DNA of 64,000 bases from Serratia liquefaciens. GTDB taxonomy: Bacteria > Pseudomonadota > Gammaproteobacteria > Enterobacterales > Enterobacteriaceae. Numbering within the stretch: the first letter of the stretch is position 1; each line of letters begins with the position of its first letter. The stretch lies in contig NZ_CP088930.1 in assembly GCF_027594825.1 (NCBI RefSeq), positions 4,649,019 to 4,713,018 of the forward strand. Direction: 5' to 3'. Positions 33,861 to 42,764 of the stretch are shown here, piece by piece. Under the pieces are notes generated by a model. That model ran no database searches and had not been told where the DNA came from. It worked only from the letters and a program-made list of their open reading frames with translations. A program made the position numbers and the translations under genes.

Positions 33861-34469
33861 TTACTCTTTAACCCACCCTTTACGGATCGGGAAGGCGAAC
33901 AGGAAACGGTACAGGCGCGTCAGTTTAGCGGCAATGATGTCGCCGAACAGGTTCCACACCAGTTGGGCAAACAGGCAGCCCACCAGGCCGAGCAGGAAGC
34001 CGCCCACCATATCCAGCGGCCAATGTACGCCCAGATAAACCCGTGACCAGGCGATGCCCGCCGCGACGACCAACAGTAAAATACCTGACCAGACGCGGTG
34101 CCAGAACAGGAAAGCCAGTGCGAAGGTGAAGATGGCGGTACCGTGGTCACTGGGGAACGAACTGTCTGGCGCATGCGCCAGGAAGGTGTAACCCACGCCG
34201 GCGACGAACGGCCGTTCGTGCGGCAGCAGCATACCGATAGTGGCAGCAGAAAGCAGGGCAAACAGCAGAGCAATTGTCGTCTTGGCCACCACTTCACGTT
34301 GCGACACCAATTGATTCTGCGGCCCCCACAACCATAGCCCGATAATCAGCATCGGCACGATGGCGATCAGATCGCGCGCCAAAAAGGTGGCGACATCGAT
34401 TAATCCTTCGGGGGACGCCGGGGTCGCGTTGATCCAGGCGAAAAGAAGATAATTCAACTGCTCTATCAT
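33861..34469 (-). CDS. ybjG: Undecaprenyl-diphosphatase, PAP2 family
   Basis: Recycles undecaprenyl pyrophosphate to the monophosphate lipid carrier at the inner membrane; loss or gain changes bacitracin resistance in E. coli. It is 202 residues with about five membrane helices. The PAP2 phosphatase signature is complete: LPHERPF, FPSDHG and SRVYLGVHWPLDM. The C-terminus FPIRKGWVKE matches E. coli YbjG. It starts 2 bases after the stop of the upstream PAP2 gene with a GAGG inside it, so the two are translated together. Confidence 0.93.
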   Translation of the reverse strand: MIEQLNYLLFAWINATPASPEGLIDVATFLARDLIAIVPMLIIGLWLWGPQNQLVSQREVVAKTTIALLFALLSAATIGMLLPHERPFVAGVGYTFLAHAPDSSFPSDHGTAIFTFALAFLFWHRVWSGILLLVVAAGIAWSRVYLGVHWPLDMVGGFLLGLVGCLFAQLVWNLFGDIIAAKLTRLYRFLFAFPIRKGWVKE

Positions 34470-34471
34470 AG

Positions 34472-35245
34472 TTACCTCGTCTTGCGGCGGCTAAAACCGC
34501 TCACTATCGAATAAACAGCCAGTTGGCTGAACCAAACCCACCAACCTGCCCACAGGTTATGGGTAAGAAAATGTGCGCCGCGCATCACCTGACCAAAGCC
34601 CATCAGCATGCCGAGCACAATGCCGCCGAACCAGCACCAGTAAGCCAGGCGCGGGCGTTGCGGATAAAACAGGAAAAACAGCGCCATCACGGCAAAGCCG
34701 CTGGAGGCATGGCCGCCAGGGAAGCACCGCCCGGGGCCGGGTTCTGCCGGTATTGCCCCAAACAGGGGGTAGGACATCGCCTTGCCGCCGTATTCGATCA
34801 AATCCCATGGGCAAGAATGCGCGCTGGTGGCTTTCAGCACGCCGACCACCAGGGGACCGATGCCGATCAGCAGCATGGTGACGATCATGCGTGGGTTACG
34901 GCGATAAATACCCCAAAACAGCGCCAGCACCGCACCGGTAATCACGCCGATTTTCAGCAAGCGGTGGTTTATCAAGTCCAGCCAGGGGTCGTTCTGCCAC
35001 GGAAAATGCCCGCTGGCGGCATCGAACCAGAAATTGCTGATGGCCCAGTCCAGCTGTTCATTGCGCGACAGCCAGAGGAACAGCAATCCACTGACTGTCA
35101 ATCCAAAAACCTGCCAACGGTAAAAGGAAGCTGGCAGGGAGTAAAGGGCGTTAGTCTGAATTTGGGGTGCTGTTGAGGATTGATTTAGTGAAGGTTTTGG
35201 ATTCACGCGGGGCTCAGATTCAATGACAGTAATAGAGAGCCCCAC
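34472..35245 (-). CDS. COG3907-type membrane PAP2 phosphatase
   Basis: An integral membrane phosphatase of the PAP2 superfamily, up to 257 residues with about six helices. The active-site parts are KATSAHSCPWD, FPGGHASSGF and RGAHFLTHNLW. The substrate may be lipid A, phosphatidyl or isoprenyl phosphate. The reading-frame start is GTG at 35245 with no clear ribosome site; a GTG at 35206 preceded by TGAG is an alternative. A PmrA-box-like sequence lies at 35260-35276, only 15 bases from the upstream GTG, which also favours a later start. Operon with ybjG. Confidence 0.82.
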   Translation of the reverse strand: MGLSITVIESEPRVNPKPSLNQSSTAPQIQTNALYSLPASFYRWQVFGLTVSGLLFLWLSRNEQLDWAISNFWFDAASGHFPWQNDPWLDLINHRLLKIGVITGAVLALFWGIYRRNPRMIVTMLLIGIGPLVVGVLKATSAHSCPWDLIEYGGKAMSYPLFGAIPAEPGPGRCFPGGHASSGFAVMALFFLFYPQRPRLAYWCWFGGIVLGMLMGFGQVMRGAHFLTHNLWAGWWVWFSQLAVYSIVSGFSRRKTR

Positions 35246-35259
35246 TGTAATAATTCTGT

Positions 35260-35276
35260 CTTAAGAAAACCTTAAT
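35260..35276. promoter_or_regulatory. PmrA (BasR)-box-like direct repeat
   Basis: CTTAAG-N5-CTTAAT on the plus strand fits the PmrA consensus YTTAAK-N5-YTTAAK at every defined position; on the minus strand it reads ATTAAG-N5-CTTAAG. It lies between the PAP2/ybjG operon (minus) and the secreted nucleosidase (plus). Which gene it serves is unclear; lipid phosphate enzymes are the more usual PmrA targets. Confidence 0.5.
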
Positions 35277-35366
35277 GCCAGGGCAAGCCTGCGGCGAGAA
35301 AGGGATAGGCTGGCTATCGGCTTTCAGTTAAGGTAATCGTTTGCTTTTTATTGGGAAGATGTGGCG

Positions 35367-36215
35367 ATGACTAAAAAATTGAATCTTGTGCTGGTGGCGG
35401 TGTGTGGCGCGGTTTTTTCTCCTCTGACGATGGCGCAGCAGGGCGTTGTCCCCGGGCCGATTGTGGTTCAGGGCGCGATGCCGGTGGAGGCGGAACGTTT
35501 CGCCCAACGCCTGGACAACCCGCGTGAAGAACAAATTGGCGGCTGGCGCTTCTGGCGCGGCACCGTGGACGGTTATCCTGTGGTGGTGTCGGAAACGCTG
35601 AAAGGCATGTCTAACGCGGCGGCGGCTACGGCGATTGCCGCGACCCAGTTCCGCCCGGTGGCGATCATCAATCAGGGGACGGCCGGCGGCCACGATCCTG
35701 CGCTGAAAGTGTATGACATCGTGCTGGGGAAATATTCGGTCAGCCTGGGCGCGTTTAAAACGCCGAAAAAAGCACCGGGCGAAGGCAGTGATTCACGGCA
35801 GTGGCAACCTATGGATTTGCTGGCTTCAAAAGGCAGCGCCGGTGAGGATAAAAATCCCCACACGATCCGCCAATTCCCGGCAGACGCTGAACTGTTGGCG
35901 GTAGCGGAGAGCGTTAAGGGCAGCTACGCTCAGGGCAAGGTGGTTGAAGGGGTGATTGGCTCCGCCGACGTCTGGAACAGCGAACTGGATCGCATTCGTC
36001 ACTTCCGCGAAAACTATCATACCTCGGTAGAGGAGATGGAAACGGCTTCCGCCGCTCAGATAGCCGCGGCTTTCAACATTCCTTTTGTCGGCATTCGCGT
36101 ACTGTCCAACAATATTACCAACCAGGGTAAATACGATCCGCAGACCGGGCTGGCGTGCCAGGATTATGTCTATCAGGTGGTGAAGGCTTATATTGCCAAA
36201 AACGCATCTCGTTGA
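35367..36215 (+). CDS. Secreted nucleosidase of the MTA/SAH nucleosidase (PNP_UDP) family
   Basis: A 282-residue purine-nucleosidase-like protein with a signal peptide (residues 1-23, cut after TMA), so it acts in the periplasm, unlike cytosolic Pfs. Fold landmarks are QGAMPVEAE (Glu41 at the Pfs Glu12 position), INQGTAGGHDP and EEMETASAAQIA (Glu225 at Pfs Glu174). The catalytic Asp197 of Pfs is replaced by Asn248 in RVLSNNITNQ, so activity or base preference may differ. Two insertions (about 130-165 and 250-265) are absent from Pfs. It is single-gene, upstream of eco. The ATG at 35367 gives the signal peptide a basic start. Confidence 0.85.
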   Translation: MTKKLNLVLVAVCGAVFSPLTMAQQGVVPGPIVVQGAMPVEAERFAQRLDNPREEQIGGWRFWRGTVDGYPVVVSETLKGMSNAAAATAIAATQFRPVAIINQGTAGGHDPALKVYDIVLGKYSVSLGAFKTPKKAPGEGSDSRQWQPMDLLASKGSAGEDKNPHTIRQFPADAELLAVAESVKGSYAQGKVVEGVIGSADVWNSELDRIRHFRENYHTSVEEMETASAAQIAAAFNIPFVGIRVLSNNITNQGKYDPQTGLACQDYVYQVVKAYIAKNASR

Positions 36216-36355
36216 TTGCTTATCCTGATTTATGGTCGGCATTCTGGTTGTTGTTGCTGACCATTGTCCATTGTAAAGAAGATTAAACTACTGGCGGGCT
36301 TGTCGGTAGTGTATTAGCTTATGGGCGAAGCATTTAATCATTGTAGGGATAAAAC

Positions 36356-36868
36356 ATGAACAAGGCATCCGTCGTATTTTCCGGCCTGCTGATGGCCGTT
36401 TCCGCCAGCGCCATTGCTGCCACATCCGCTGAAGACACCGATATCAGCAAACAGCCGCTGGAAAAGGTTGCGCCTTACCCTAAAGCGGAAAAGGGCATGA
36501 ATCGTCAGGTGATTTACCTGCCGAAACAGGAACACGAAGAGAACTTCAAGGTTGAACTGCTGATCGGCAAAACGCTGGAAGTGGACTGTAACCGCCATAT
36601 GATCGGTGGCACGCTGGAAAGCAAAACCCTTTCCGGCTGGGGCTACGATTACCTGGTGCTGGAAAAACTGTCCGAACCGGCTTCTACCATGATGGGCTGT
36701 CCAGATAATACCAAACAGCAGAAGTTTATTGCTGCCAATCTGGGCGACGCGTCCATGCAGCGTTACAACAGCCGCTTGCCAATTGTGGTTTACGTGCCAA
36801 AAGACGTGGAGGTGAAATACCGCGTGTGGAAAGCCGAAGATACCGTGAGCAAGGCCGAGCAGAAATAA
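36356..36868 (+). CDS. eco: Ecotin, periplasmic serine protease inhibitor
   Basis: A dimeric periplasmic inhibitor of chymotrypsin-fold serine proteases such as neutrophil elastase. It is 170 residues: signal peptide 1-22 (cut after IAA), then the ecotin beta-barrel. The reactive loop is ASTMMGCPD with P1 at Met112 or Met113, and the loop is tied by Cys78-Cys115. The C-terminus KYRVWKAED forms the dimer arm. Found in many enterobacteria as a defence against host proteases. Confidence 0.96.
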   Translation: MNKASVVFSGLLMAVSASAIAATSAEDTDISKQPLEKVAPYPKAEKGMNRQVIYLPKQEHEENFKVELLIGKTLEVDCNRHMIGGTLESKTLSGWGYDYLVLEKLSEPASTMMGCPDNTKQQKFIAANLGDASMQRYNSRLPIVVYVPKDVEVKYRVWKAEDTVSKAEQK

Positions 36869-36953
36869 TATCGATGCGTGCTAATCATTAGCACAGCTAA
36901 GCGATTGGTGAATATGAGCCCGTTTTGGGGAGTGCATTGCGCCGTTGGCCATT

Positions 36954-36975
36954 GCCCCCCGGCGGGCTTTTTTTG
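36954..36975 (+). terminator. Probable terminator after eco
   Basis: GCCC (36954-36957) and GGGC (36964-36967) with a GC-rich loop are followed by seven T residues. It lies about 85 bases past the eco stop. Confidence 0.55.
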
Positions 36976-37222
36976 TTTATTGCAGCCTGGCCATTGCGCC
37001 CAAACTTCTCGCCAATGCCGTGGCCGGGATGGTGGCGTGGGGCGGGAATATATCCCTTCAAGACATGTCAAAATGGGTAAGCTGCTCGCAAACGCTTTGA
37101 GTTAACCCGTATTCTTCGGATGAATGAGGAAGTGGTTTGTATTCCGCCTGTCATAGTTTAGGCACCAAAGGAGTCAATGGTTTTGCCGGGCCTGGCCACC
37201 GATTCATTTTATTTCAGGCAAC
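36976..37222. other. Intergenic stretch between eco and ybjL terminators
   Basis: No supported gene. A frame at 36878-37105 overlaps the eco terminator and has no recognisable product. Nothing else of note was seen here. Confidence 0.4.
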
Positions 37223-37266
37223 AAAAAACCCGATAGTCTTGAACCTAAAAAGGCGGGACTAACGGG
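37223..37266 (-). terminator. Rho-independent terminator downstream of ybjL
   Basis: Read on the minus strand, CCCGTTAGTC (37257-37266) pairs with GACTATCGGG (37229-37238) with one mismatch, and six T residues follow. The loop holds a small CCTTTTTAGG hairpin. It ends ybjL or a short RNA downstream of it. Confidence 0.8.
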
Positions 37267-37350
37267 CTCCACAAAATGGGGACATCAAAGAAAAGCAGTG
37301 GCACTAATTCAGACTACCCCCGGCAAGGAAAGTTCTCACCGGGGATAAAA
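37267..37350 (-). ncRNA. Candidate 3'-UTR small RNA downstream of ybjL
   Basis: Between the ybjL stop and its terminator lies about 130 bases with a second hairpin (CCCCGG and CCGGGG arms near 37316-37347) and an unstructured C/T-rich linker that ends in a terminator with a T run. This layout resembles Hfq-bound 3'-UTR RNAs, but no family was recognised. Confidence 0.3.
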
Positions 37351-37395
37351 ATTTCAAAATATTTTTGTCACTGATTCATCTTCGTTGCTTATCGT

Positions 37396-39084
37396 TTAAC
37401 CGAGGATCCCCGGCCACAACACCACAATCAGAGAACCTGCCAGGGTTAACAATACGTTAGCGATAGCGTAGGTACCGGCATAGCCCAAGGCCGGAATGTT
37501 GCTGCGTGCGGTGTCGCTGATAATCTCCATCGCTGGCGCACAGGTACGGGCCCCCATAATGGCGCCAAACAGCAAGGCTCGGTTCATGCGCAGCACGTAG
37601 GCGCCGAACAGGAAGCAGATCACCACCGGCACCAGGCTGACGATTAGCCCGGCGATCAGCATCTGGCCGCCAACAGCACCCAGGCTGTGGCCAATACCGG
37701 CACCGGCGCTCAGGCCGACGCCGGCCATAAACACCATCAGACCGAACTCTTTCACCATATTCAGTGCGCCCTGTGGAATGTAGCCAAAGGTCGGGTGGTT
37801 GGCACGCAGGAAGCCGAGCATGATGCCGGACATCAACAGGCCGGCAGCGTTGCCGATGCCAAACGAGAAATTGCTGAACTGGATGGTGATCTGGCCAATC
37901 AACAGCCCGATGATAAAGAAGGCGCAGAATGCCAACAGGTCGGTGACCTGACTGTGGATCGAGATAAAGCCGATCTTCTCCGCCACGCTTTTCACCCGAC
38001 GGGCATCCCCGCTGACCTGCAGCACATCGCCTTTGTTGAGCACGATGCTGTCGTCGATAGGCATTTCAATCTGGCTGCGGATCACCCGGTTGAGGAAGCA
38101 GCCGTGATCGGTCAGCTTCAACTGGCTCAGGCGCTTGTTCACCGCATTGCTGTTCTTGACCACAATTTCTTCGGTGACGATGCGCATGTCCAGCAGATCG
38201 CGGTCGAAAACCTCTTTGCCGTTGCGGAAGCTGGGATCCAGTCGTGCATGGGCATCAGGGTAGCCAACCAGTGAAATCTCATCGCCCACCTGCAGCACCG
38301 CATCGCCGTCCGGGTTCGCCAAAATGCCGTTACGGCGGATGCGTTCGATATAGCAGCCGGTCTGGCGATAGATGCCCAGCTCGCGCAGGTTTTTGCCATC
38401 GGCCCAGGCCACCAGCTCCGGCCCCACGCGGTAGGCGCGGATAACCGGCAGATAAACCTTGCGCTGGCTGTCCGTGTCCAGGCCGCGTTCGCGGGCAATT
38501 TGCTGAGCGGAGGTGGAGAGATCCTGGTGTTGCAGCTTGGGCAGGTAACGCGCGCCGAAAATCAGACTCACCAGGCCAATCAGGTAGGTCAGAGCATAGC
38601 CGAGGCTCAGGTGATCCTGTGCCGCCAGCAGCGCCGGGCCGTTGGTGATGGTATTGCGCAGCGTATCGCCGGCACCCACCAGGACCGGGGTCGAGGTCAT
38701 GGATCCGGCGAGCATGCCGGCGGTCAGGCCAATATCCCAATGGAAAAGTTTGCCGAGGCCGATGGCGATCACCATCGCGGAACCGACCATCACCAGCGCC
38801 AGCATCAGGTAGTTTTTGCCGTCGCGGAAAAATATCGAGAAAAAGTTGGGTCCGGCTTCCACGCCAACGCAGAAAATAAACAGCATAAAGCCGAGATTCA
38901 ACGCTTCGGTGTTAATGGCGAAATGTTGCTGGCCGAGCAGCAGCGAAACCACCAAAACGCCAATGGAATTACCGAGTTGAACGGAGCCCAGACGGACTTT
39001 ACCGAGGCACAGCCCCAGTGCGAGTACCACGAACAGTAACAGGATGTAGTTACCGTTTAACAAACTAGCGACGTTTATGTTCAC
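37396..39084 (-). CDS. ybjL: AspT/YidE-family transporter YbjL
   Basis: A 562-residue inner-membrane transporter of the aspartate:alanine exchanger family. Five helices at each end flank a cytosolic middle (about 200-370) with two TrkA-C (RCK-C) domains, [13 protein letters not shown] and [16 protein letters not shown]. The repeats [14 protein letters not shown] and [14 protein letters not shown] are the family's pore motifs. The transported substrate is unknown for YbjL. In the same order as E. coli, with ybjM divergent. Confidence 0.94.
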   Translation of the reverse strand: MNINVASLLNGNYILLLFVVLALGLCLGKVRLGSVQLGNSIGVLVVSLLLGQQHFAINTEALNLGFMLFIFCVGVEAGPNFFSIFFRDGKNYLMLALVMVGSAMVIAIGLGKLFHWDIGLTAGMLAGSMTSTPVLVGAGDTLRNTITNGPALLAAQDHLSLGYALTYLIGLVSLIFGARYLPKLQHQDLSTSAQQIARERGLDTDSQRKVYLPVIRAYRVGPELVAWADGKNLRELGIYRQTGCYIERIRRNGILANPDGDAVLQVGDEISLVGYPDAHARLDPSFRNGKEVFDRDLLDMRIVTEEIVVKNSNAVNKRLSQLKLTDHGCFLNRVIRSQIEMPIDDSIVLNKGDVLQVSGDARRVKSVAEKIGFISIHSQVTDLLAFCAFFIIGLLIGQITIQFSNFSFGIGNAAGLLMSGIMLGFLRANHPTFGYIPQGALNMVKEFGLMVFMAGVGLSAGAGIGHSLGAVGGQMLIAGLIVSLVPVVICFLFGAYVLRMNRALLFGAIMGARTCAPAMEIISDTARSNIPALGYAGTYAIANVLLTLAGSLIVVLWPGILG

Positions 39085-39512
39085 GGAGGATAACTTATTG
39101 TTTACCAGTAAGTGCTTGATATAGATAACTATAAGATATAAATTCAGTCAAAAAGCGACGTCATAAATAACTAACCAGCGGAAGGCGATTCGAACCATCG
39201 ATCGGCGGCGTTTATTCTAGTCGCTATGGCGCGTGACAGCCAGCATAAAGCTGAGTTCCTGCGCCGCCGAACGCATTTATACCCGTTGTATTTCATGCCG
39301 CAACGCCATTTTTTGCTTTCAGTAAGGTGTTCTGCCCTAAGGGCACCGCCTTCGGGGGCAAGGGCACACGGCTTGAAATGACCGGGGTAGCTCTCTTTTA
39401 GTAGCCAAGGAAAAAGTTCAGTTCAGCGTTGCCGTTTTACGGCAAGGCGTCACCGGCTTTGTGACACGGCTGATTTCTACGGTGTGGTAACAGGTTAAAG
39501 GGGAGAGATCGT
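39085..39512. other. Divergent ybjL-ybjM intergenic region
   Basis: Holds both promoters, a 112-bp palindromic repeat (39278-39389), and two small tandem hairpins: TTGCCGT/ACGGCAA (39429-39445) and GTCAC/GTGAC (39449-39465). The last pair lies about 50 bases before the ybjM start and may shape its mRNA leader. Confidence 0.5.
39278..39389. repeat. 112-bp palindromic intergenic repeat
   Basis: Ends are TATACCCGTTGTATTTCATG and, on the other strand, TACCCCGGTCATTTCAAGCC. These outer arms pair imperfectly, and an inner TGCCCT/AGGGCA hairpin lies near 39334-39346. End sequences resemble the dispersed palindromic units of Yersinia and Serratia. Confidence 0.65.
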
Positions 39513-39902
39513 ATGGCGAACGAACGGTATTGGTGGGGTATTTTAAGCTGTTTCCTGCTGTTCAGCCTGGTGTATCTCGGGCAACAGAGCGGGGTCTTTG
39601 GCAGTACTGATCATGAGCATCGGGGGGAAACCGGCCTGCTGTTGTTTGTGATACCCGGCGTGGTCGCCAGCTATCTGTCGAGCAAAAAACGTATTATCTG
39701 CCCGTTACTGGGCGCGCTCTATGCTCTGCCGCTGTGCCTGATTATCCGCCATTTTTGGTTAACACCGTCTTACTCGTTCTGGCAGGAATTGGCTTATGCC
39801 ACCAGCGCGGTATTCTGGTGCATGTTTGGCGCGCTGCTGGCGCTGTTTATCGGCGGCTTGTTGCAGGCGTATCTGCAATGTCACCGCCGTGAGCGGCAAT
39901 AA
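39513..39902 (+). CDS. ybjM: Inner-membrane protein YbjM
   Basis: A 129-residue membrane protein with four hydrophobic segments and a short basic tail. Conserved parts shared with E. coli YbjM are LLLFVIPGVVASYLSSKK and SFWQELAYATSAVFWCMFGALLALFI. Function unknown. It is placed between ybjL and grxA as in E. coli; it ends at a bidirectional terminator shared with grxA. Confidence 0.9.
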   Translation: MANERYWWGILSCFLLFSLVYLGQQSGVFGSTDHEHRGETGLLLFVIPGVVASYLSSKKRIICPLLGALYALPLCLIIRHFWLTPSYSFWQELAYATSAVFWCMFGALLALFIGGLLQAYLQCHRRERQ

Positions 39903-39927
39903 AAAAAGGCGCTTTGAGCGCCTTTTT
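39901..39927. terminator. Bidirectional terminator between ybjM and grxA
   Basis: GGCGCT (39908-39913) pairs with AGCGCC (39917-39922); an A run precedes and a T run follows the stem. Confidence 0.88.
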
Positions 39928-39945
39928 GTCGTTCTCGCCTGAAGT

Positions 39946-40209
39946 TTACTGGAACAGGTTCAGGTTTTCTTTGGCATAAGCTTCGAAATCGGTGCAGCCG
40001 CCGATATGTTTCTCATCGAGGAAGATCTGCGGTACGGTTTCTACCGGCTTGCCAACGGTTTTTTCCAGATCGGCTTTGGTGATGCCTTCAGCGTGGATAT
40101 CAACATAACGGAAGTTGAAATCGTCACGTTCTTCAGTCAGTTTTTCCGCCAACTCTTTCGCACGGACACAATAAGGACAGCCTGGGCGCCCGAAGATAAC
40201 TGCAAACAT
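39946..40209 (-). CDS. grxA: Glutaredoxin 1
   Basis: An 87-residue glutathione-dependent disulfide reductase that serves ribonucleotide reductase and resets OxyR in E. coli. The active site is GCPYC (Cys11, Cys14); cis-Pro in TVPQIF and the glutathione-binding GGCTDFE are intact. ATG at 40209 with AAGGAG. Divergent from ybjC, as in E. coli. Confidence 0.97.
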   Translation of the reverse strand: MFAVIFGRPGCPYCVRAKELAEKLTEERDDFNFRYVDIHAEGITKADLEKTVGKPVETVPQIFLDEKHIGGCTDFEAYAKENLNLFQ

Positions 40210-40450
40210 GCAACACTCCTTAGATTGATATTCAATAATATAATCGCAACTGCAATGACATTCTGTCAGTCAAAAAGACTTAAGCTTGAGCATTACCCGC
40301 ATTGATGGCGCCTACTATGCCCGTTGGGTCAGCGAAAAAAAAGCAGGAATTACCTGTTAATCTGATTCATCTAACCGATTAAGTTGCCGGGGCTGTCGCC
40401 ATCGGGGGGAATTCACTACACTGGAAGCAGAGCTTCTGGAGAAGAAAAAT

Positions 40451-40756
40451 ATGCGTTCATTCGGTGACTTACCCCGTACGGTGTTGGTTTTGGAAGGCTT
40501 GGGCATGCTGTCGTTAGTGCTGGCTTATCTGAGCATTCACGGTCACGTTCAATTGCCGGGCTGGTTGGCTTCCCAGCAGGCAGCGGTGGGCATGATTTTC
40601 CTCGGCGTGGCGCTGATGGTCCCGGCGGCGGCGTTTTTGGTTTGGCGCGTGGTGCAAGGATTCGGTCCGCTAATGCGTGGCGGTCAACCGCCGCAGAACG
40701 ATCGGCATAAGCCTCATTCGCCGATCGATAAAAACGACAGTGAGCCGCGCGGCTAA
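40451..40756 (+). CDS. ybjC: YbjC, DUF1418 membrane protein
   Basis: A 101-residue protein with two membrane helices (about 8-27 and 41-68) and a hydrophilic C-terminal tail. The start MRSFGDLPRTVLVLEGLGMLSL matches E. coli YbjC. In E. coli it heads a ybjC-nfsA-rimK-ybjN transcript with SoxS control; here nfsA is missing and rimK follows after 56 bases. GGAGAAG precedes the ATG. Function unknown. Confidence 0.92.
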   Translation: MRSFGDLPRTVLVLEGLGMLSLVLAYLSIHGHVQLPGWLASQQAAVGMIFLGVALMVPAAAFLVWRVVQGFGPLMRGGQPPQNDRHKPHSPIDKNDSEPRG

Positions 40757-40812
40757 GTGATGGCCGCCGGTGCATGCCTGCCTGACAGGTGATTGCCTTT
40801 TTGGGGTGACGA

Positions 40813-41715
40813 GTGAAAATTGCCATTCTTTCGCGCGATGGAACGCTGTACTCATGCAAGCGTTTGGTGGAGGCGGCAGAGCAGCGCGGCCACAGCGTGG
40901 ATATTATCGATCCGCTTTCTTGCTACATGAACATAAACCCGGCCGCGCCGACCATTCACTATCGCGGTCGTCAGTTGGAGCGCTACGATGCGGTGATCCC
41001 GCGCATCGGCTCCGCTATCACCTTCTATGGTACCGCCGTCCTGCGTCAGTTTGAGCTGCTGGGCAGTTACCCGCTGAATGAGTCGGTGGCGATCACTCGC
41101 GCACGCGACAAACTGCGTTCGCTGCAGTTACTGGCACGGCAGGGGATTGACCTGCCGATCACCGGTTTTGCCCATTCGCCGGACGACACCGGTGATTTGA
41201 TCGAACTGGTCGGCGGCGCGCCATTGGTGGTCAAATTGGTGGAGGGCACGCAGGGCATTGGGGTGGTGCTGGCGGAAACCCGTCAGGCGGCAGAAAGCGT
41301 GATTGATGCTTTTCGTGGTCTCAACGCCCATATCCTGGTGCAGGAATATATTCGCGAGGCCCAGGGCAGCGACGTTCGCTGCCTGGTGGTCGGTGGGCGG
41401 GTCGTCGCCGCGATTGAGCGACAGGCTAAACCGGGAGAGTTCCGTTCCAATCTGCACCGTGGCGGTACAGCCCGTAAAGTGAGCATCACTGCCAAAGAGC
41501 GAGCTGTGGCGGTTAAGGCTGCCACCACGCTGGGGCTGGACGTTGCCGGGGTAGATATTTTGCGAGCGGCTCGCGGCCCGTTGGTGATGGAAGTGAACGC
41601 CTCACCGGGGTTGGAAGGGGTGGAAACCACCACGGGATTGGATATTGCCGGCATGATGATCGAGTATATCGAGCCGCGCGCCAGAGCGGGATTTCGTCTC
41701 AAGTCGGGCGGCTGA
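40813..41715 (+). CDS. rimK: Ribosomal protein S6-glutamate ligase
   Basis: An ATP-grasp ligase of 300 residues that adds glutamates to the C-terminus of ribosomal protein S6. The ATP-grasp core has [17 protein letters not shown], the metal-binding [13 protein letters not shown] and SNLHRGG. It begins with GTG at 40813 ([17 protein letters not shown]). It follows ybjC directly and precedes ybjN. Confidence 0.97.
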   Translation: MKIAILSRDGTLYSCKRLVEAAEQRGHSVDIIDPLSCYMNINPAAPTIHYRGRQLERYDAVIPRIGSAITFYGTAVLRQFELLGSYPLNESVAITRARDKLRSLQLLARQGIDLPITGFAHSPDDTGDLIELVGGAPLVVKLVEGTQGIGVVLAETRQAAESVIDAFRGLNAHILVQEYIREAQGSDVRCLVVGGRVVAAIERQAKPGEFRSNLHRGGTARKVSITAKERAVAVKAATTLGLDVAGVDILRAARGPLVMEVNASPGLEGVETTTGLDIAGMMIEYIEPRARAGFRLKSGG

Positions 41716-41876
41716 TGTCGCCGACCAAAATCGGCTTTGCCATCGCCAGTTTTGCGGTTTTTTCCCGGCGATATTTGCCCAAATAGCGAATTAAGCCGCA
41801 TTGATCGTGGCATCGCGGGGGAATATTCCGTAAGCTATGCGCCTTTTCGCGTTTTGAATATTGTGAGGCTGGTATT

Positions 41877-42356
41877 ATGGATTCACTCATTGTCCCTGAT
41901 TTGGCGTTGTTACGACGCTGGCTGGATCAATCGGGCATTTCATTCTTTGAGTGCGATTCCTGTCAGGCGCTGCACCTGCCGCACATGCAAAACTTCGATG
42001 GCGTGTTCGACGCCAAACTCGATCTGGTGGACAATGTTATTCTGTTCTCCGCGCTGGCCGAGGTGAAACCGACCGCGCTGATCCCTCTGGTGGCCGATCT
42101 CAGCCAGATCAACGCCAGCTCGCTGACCATCAAAGCCTTTGTCGATATCCAGGACGATAACCTGCCGAAGCTGATCGTCTGTCAGGCGCTGAGCATCGCC
42201 GTGGGCGTCACACTGGAACAGTTCACGCACTTTATGCAGCAGGGCGAAGAGCAGATCTCCATGGTGATCCTCGAGGCGCGGGCGAACGATCTGCTGTTTA
42301 TGGGTGACGAAGAAGAGAACCCGGCTAGCGCCGAACGCCTGCCAATGTTGCACTGA
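41877..42356 (+). CDS. ybjN: YbjN, type III secretion chaperone-like regulator
   Basis: A 159-residue acidic cytosolic protein with the type III secretion chaperone-like fold. Conserved segments are LLRRWLDQSGISFFECDSCQALHLPHMQNFDGVFDAK and the C-terminal LLFMGDEEE. In E. coli it affects motility, exopolysaccharide and stress responses by an unknown route. It stands 161 bases after rimK and may have its own promoter. Confidence 0.94.
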   Translation: MDSLIVPDLALLRRWLDQSGISFFECDSCQALHLPHMQNFDGVFDAKLDLVDNVILFSALAEVKPTALIPLVADLSQINASSLTIKAFVDIQDDNLPKLIVCQALSIAVGVTLEQFTHFMQQGEEQISMVILEARANDLLFMGDEEENPASAERLPMLH

Positions 42357-42764
42357 TCCCCGCTGTAGATTATGCATGTCGCCCCTCTGGCGGCATGCTG
42401 CCGTTATTTCCTTCCACGATAATATATTCTGCGTTTTACCCTCTTTTGCCCGATATTTCTCGCCGTTTATGCCATTAATGGCGTATCACATAGAGAGAAA
42501 CTGCATAAAAAATCGATAAAAGCCGTTTTTGACCCCGGAGGCTGGTGCGTTTTGGCAACAGCGGTTATGCTGCTGATTCTGCTAAGGGCTTGCGATTCCC
42601 CAGGTGACCATGCGGGCTGGGCAGTTGAAAAAGGTGTCTGCAATCAACTGCATAGCTATTCAATCCGCGGTTGCAACGATTGCGCTCGATCAGGAAAGGT
42701 TTTGTATCAGTTTGCGATACAAGTTCAATTCTATGATTCACCCCTGTTTTGGAGGAAGTTACGG
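42357..42764. other. Intergenic region ybjN-potF
   Basis: Contains a GC-rich imperfect hairpin just after ybjN (42373-42397) without a T run, and, close to potF, a perfect inverted repeat TTGTATC (42702-42708) / GATACAA (42716-42722) that ends 42 bases before the ATG. The promoter of potFGHI must lie here. Confidence 0.5.

Noticed and set aside
36878..37105. 75-residue frame after eco
   Set aside because: Passes straight through the eco terminator and has no recognisable product.
40210..40260. OxyR site upstream of grxA
   Set aside because: Expected from E. coli, but no convincing repeat of the ATAG/CTAT pattern was visible by eye.
42600..42670. Possible sigma-54 promoter upstream of potF
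   Set aside because: No GG-N10-GC pair with the right spacing could be found.
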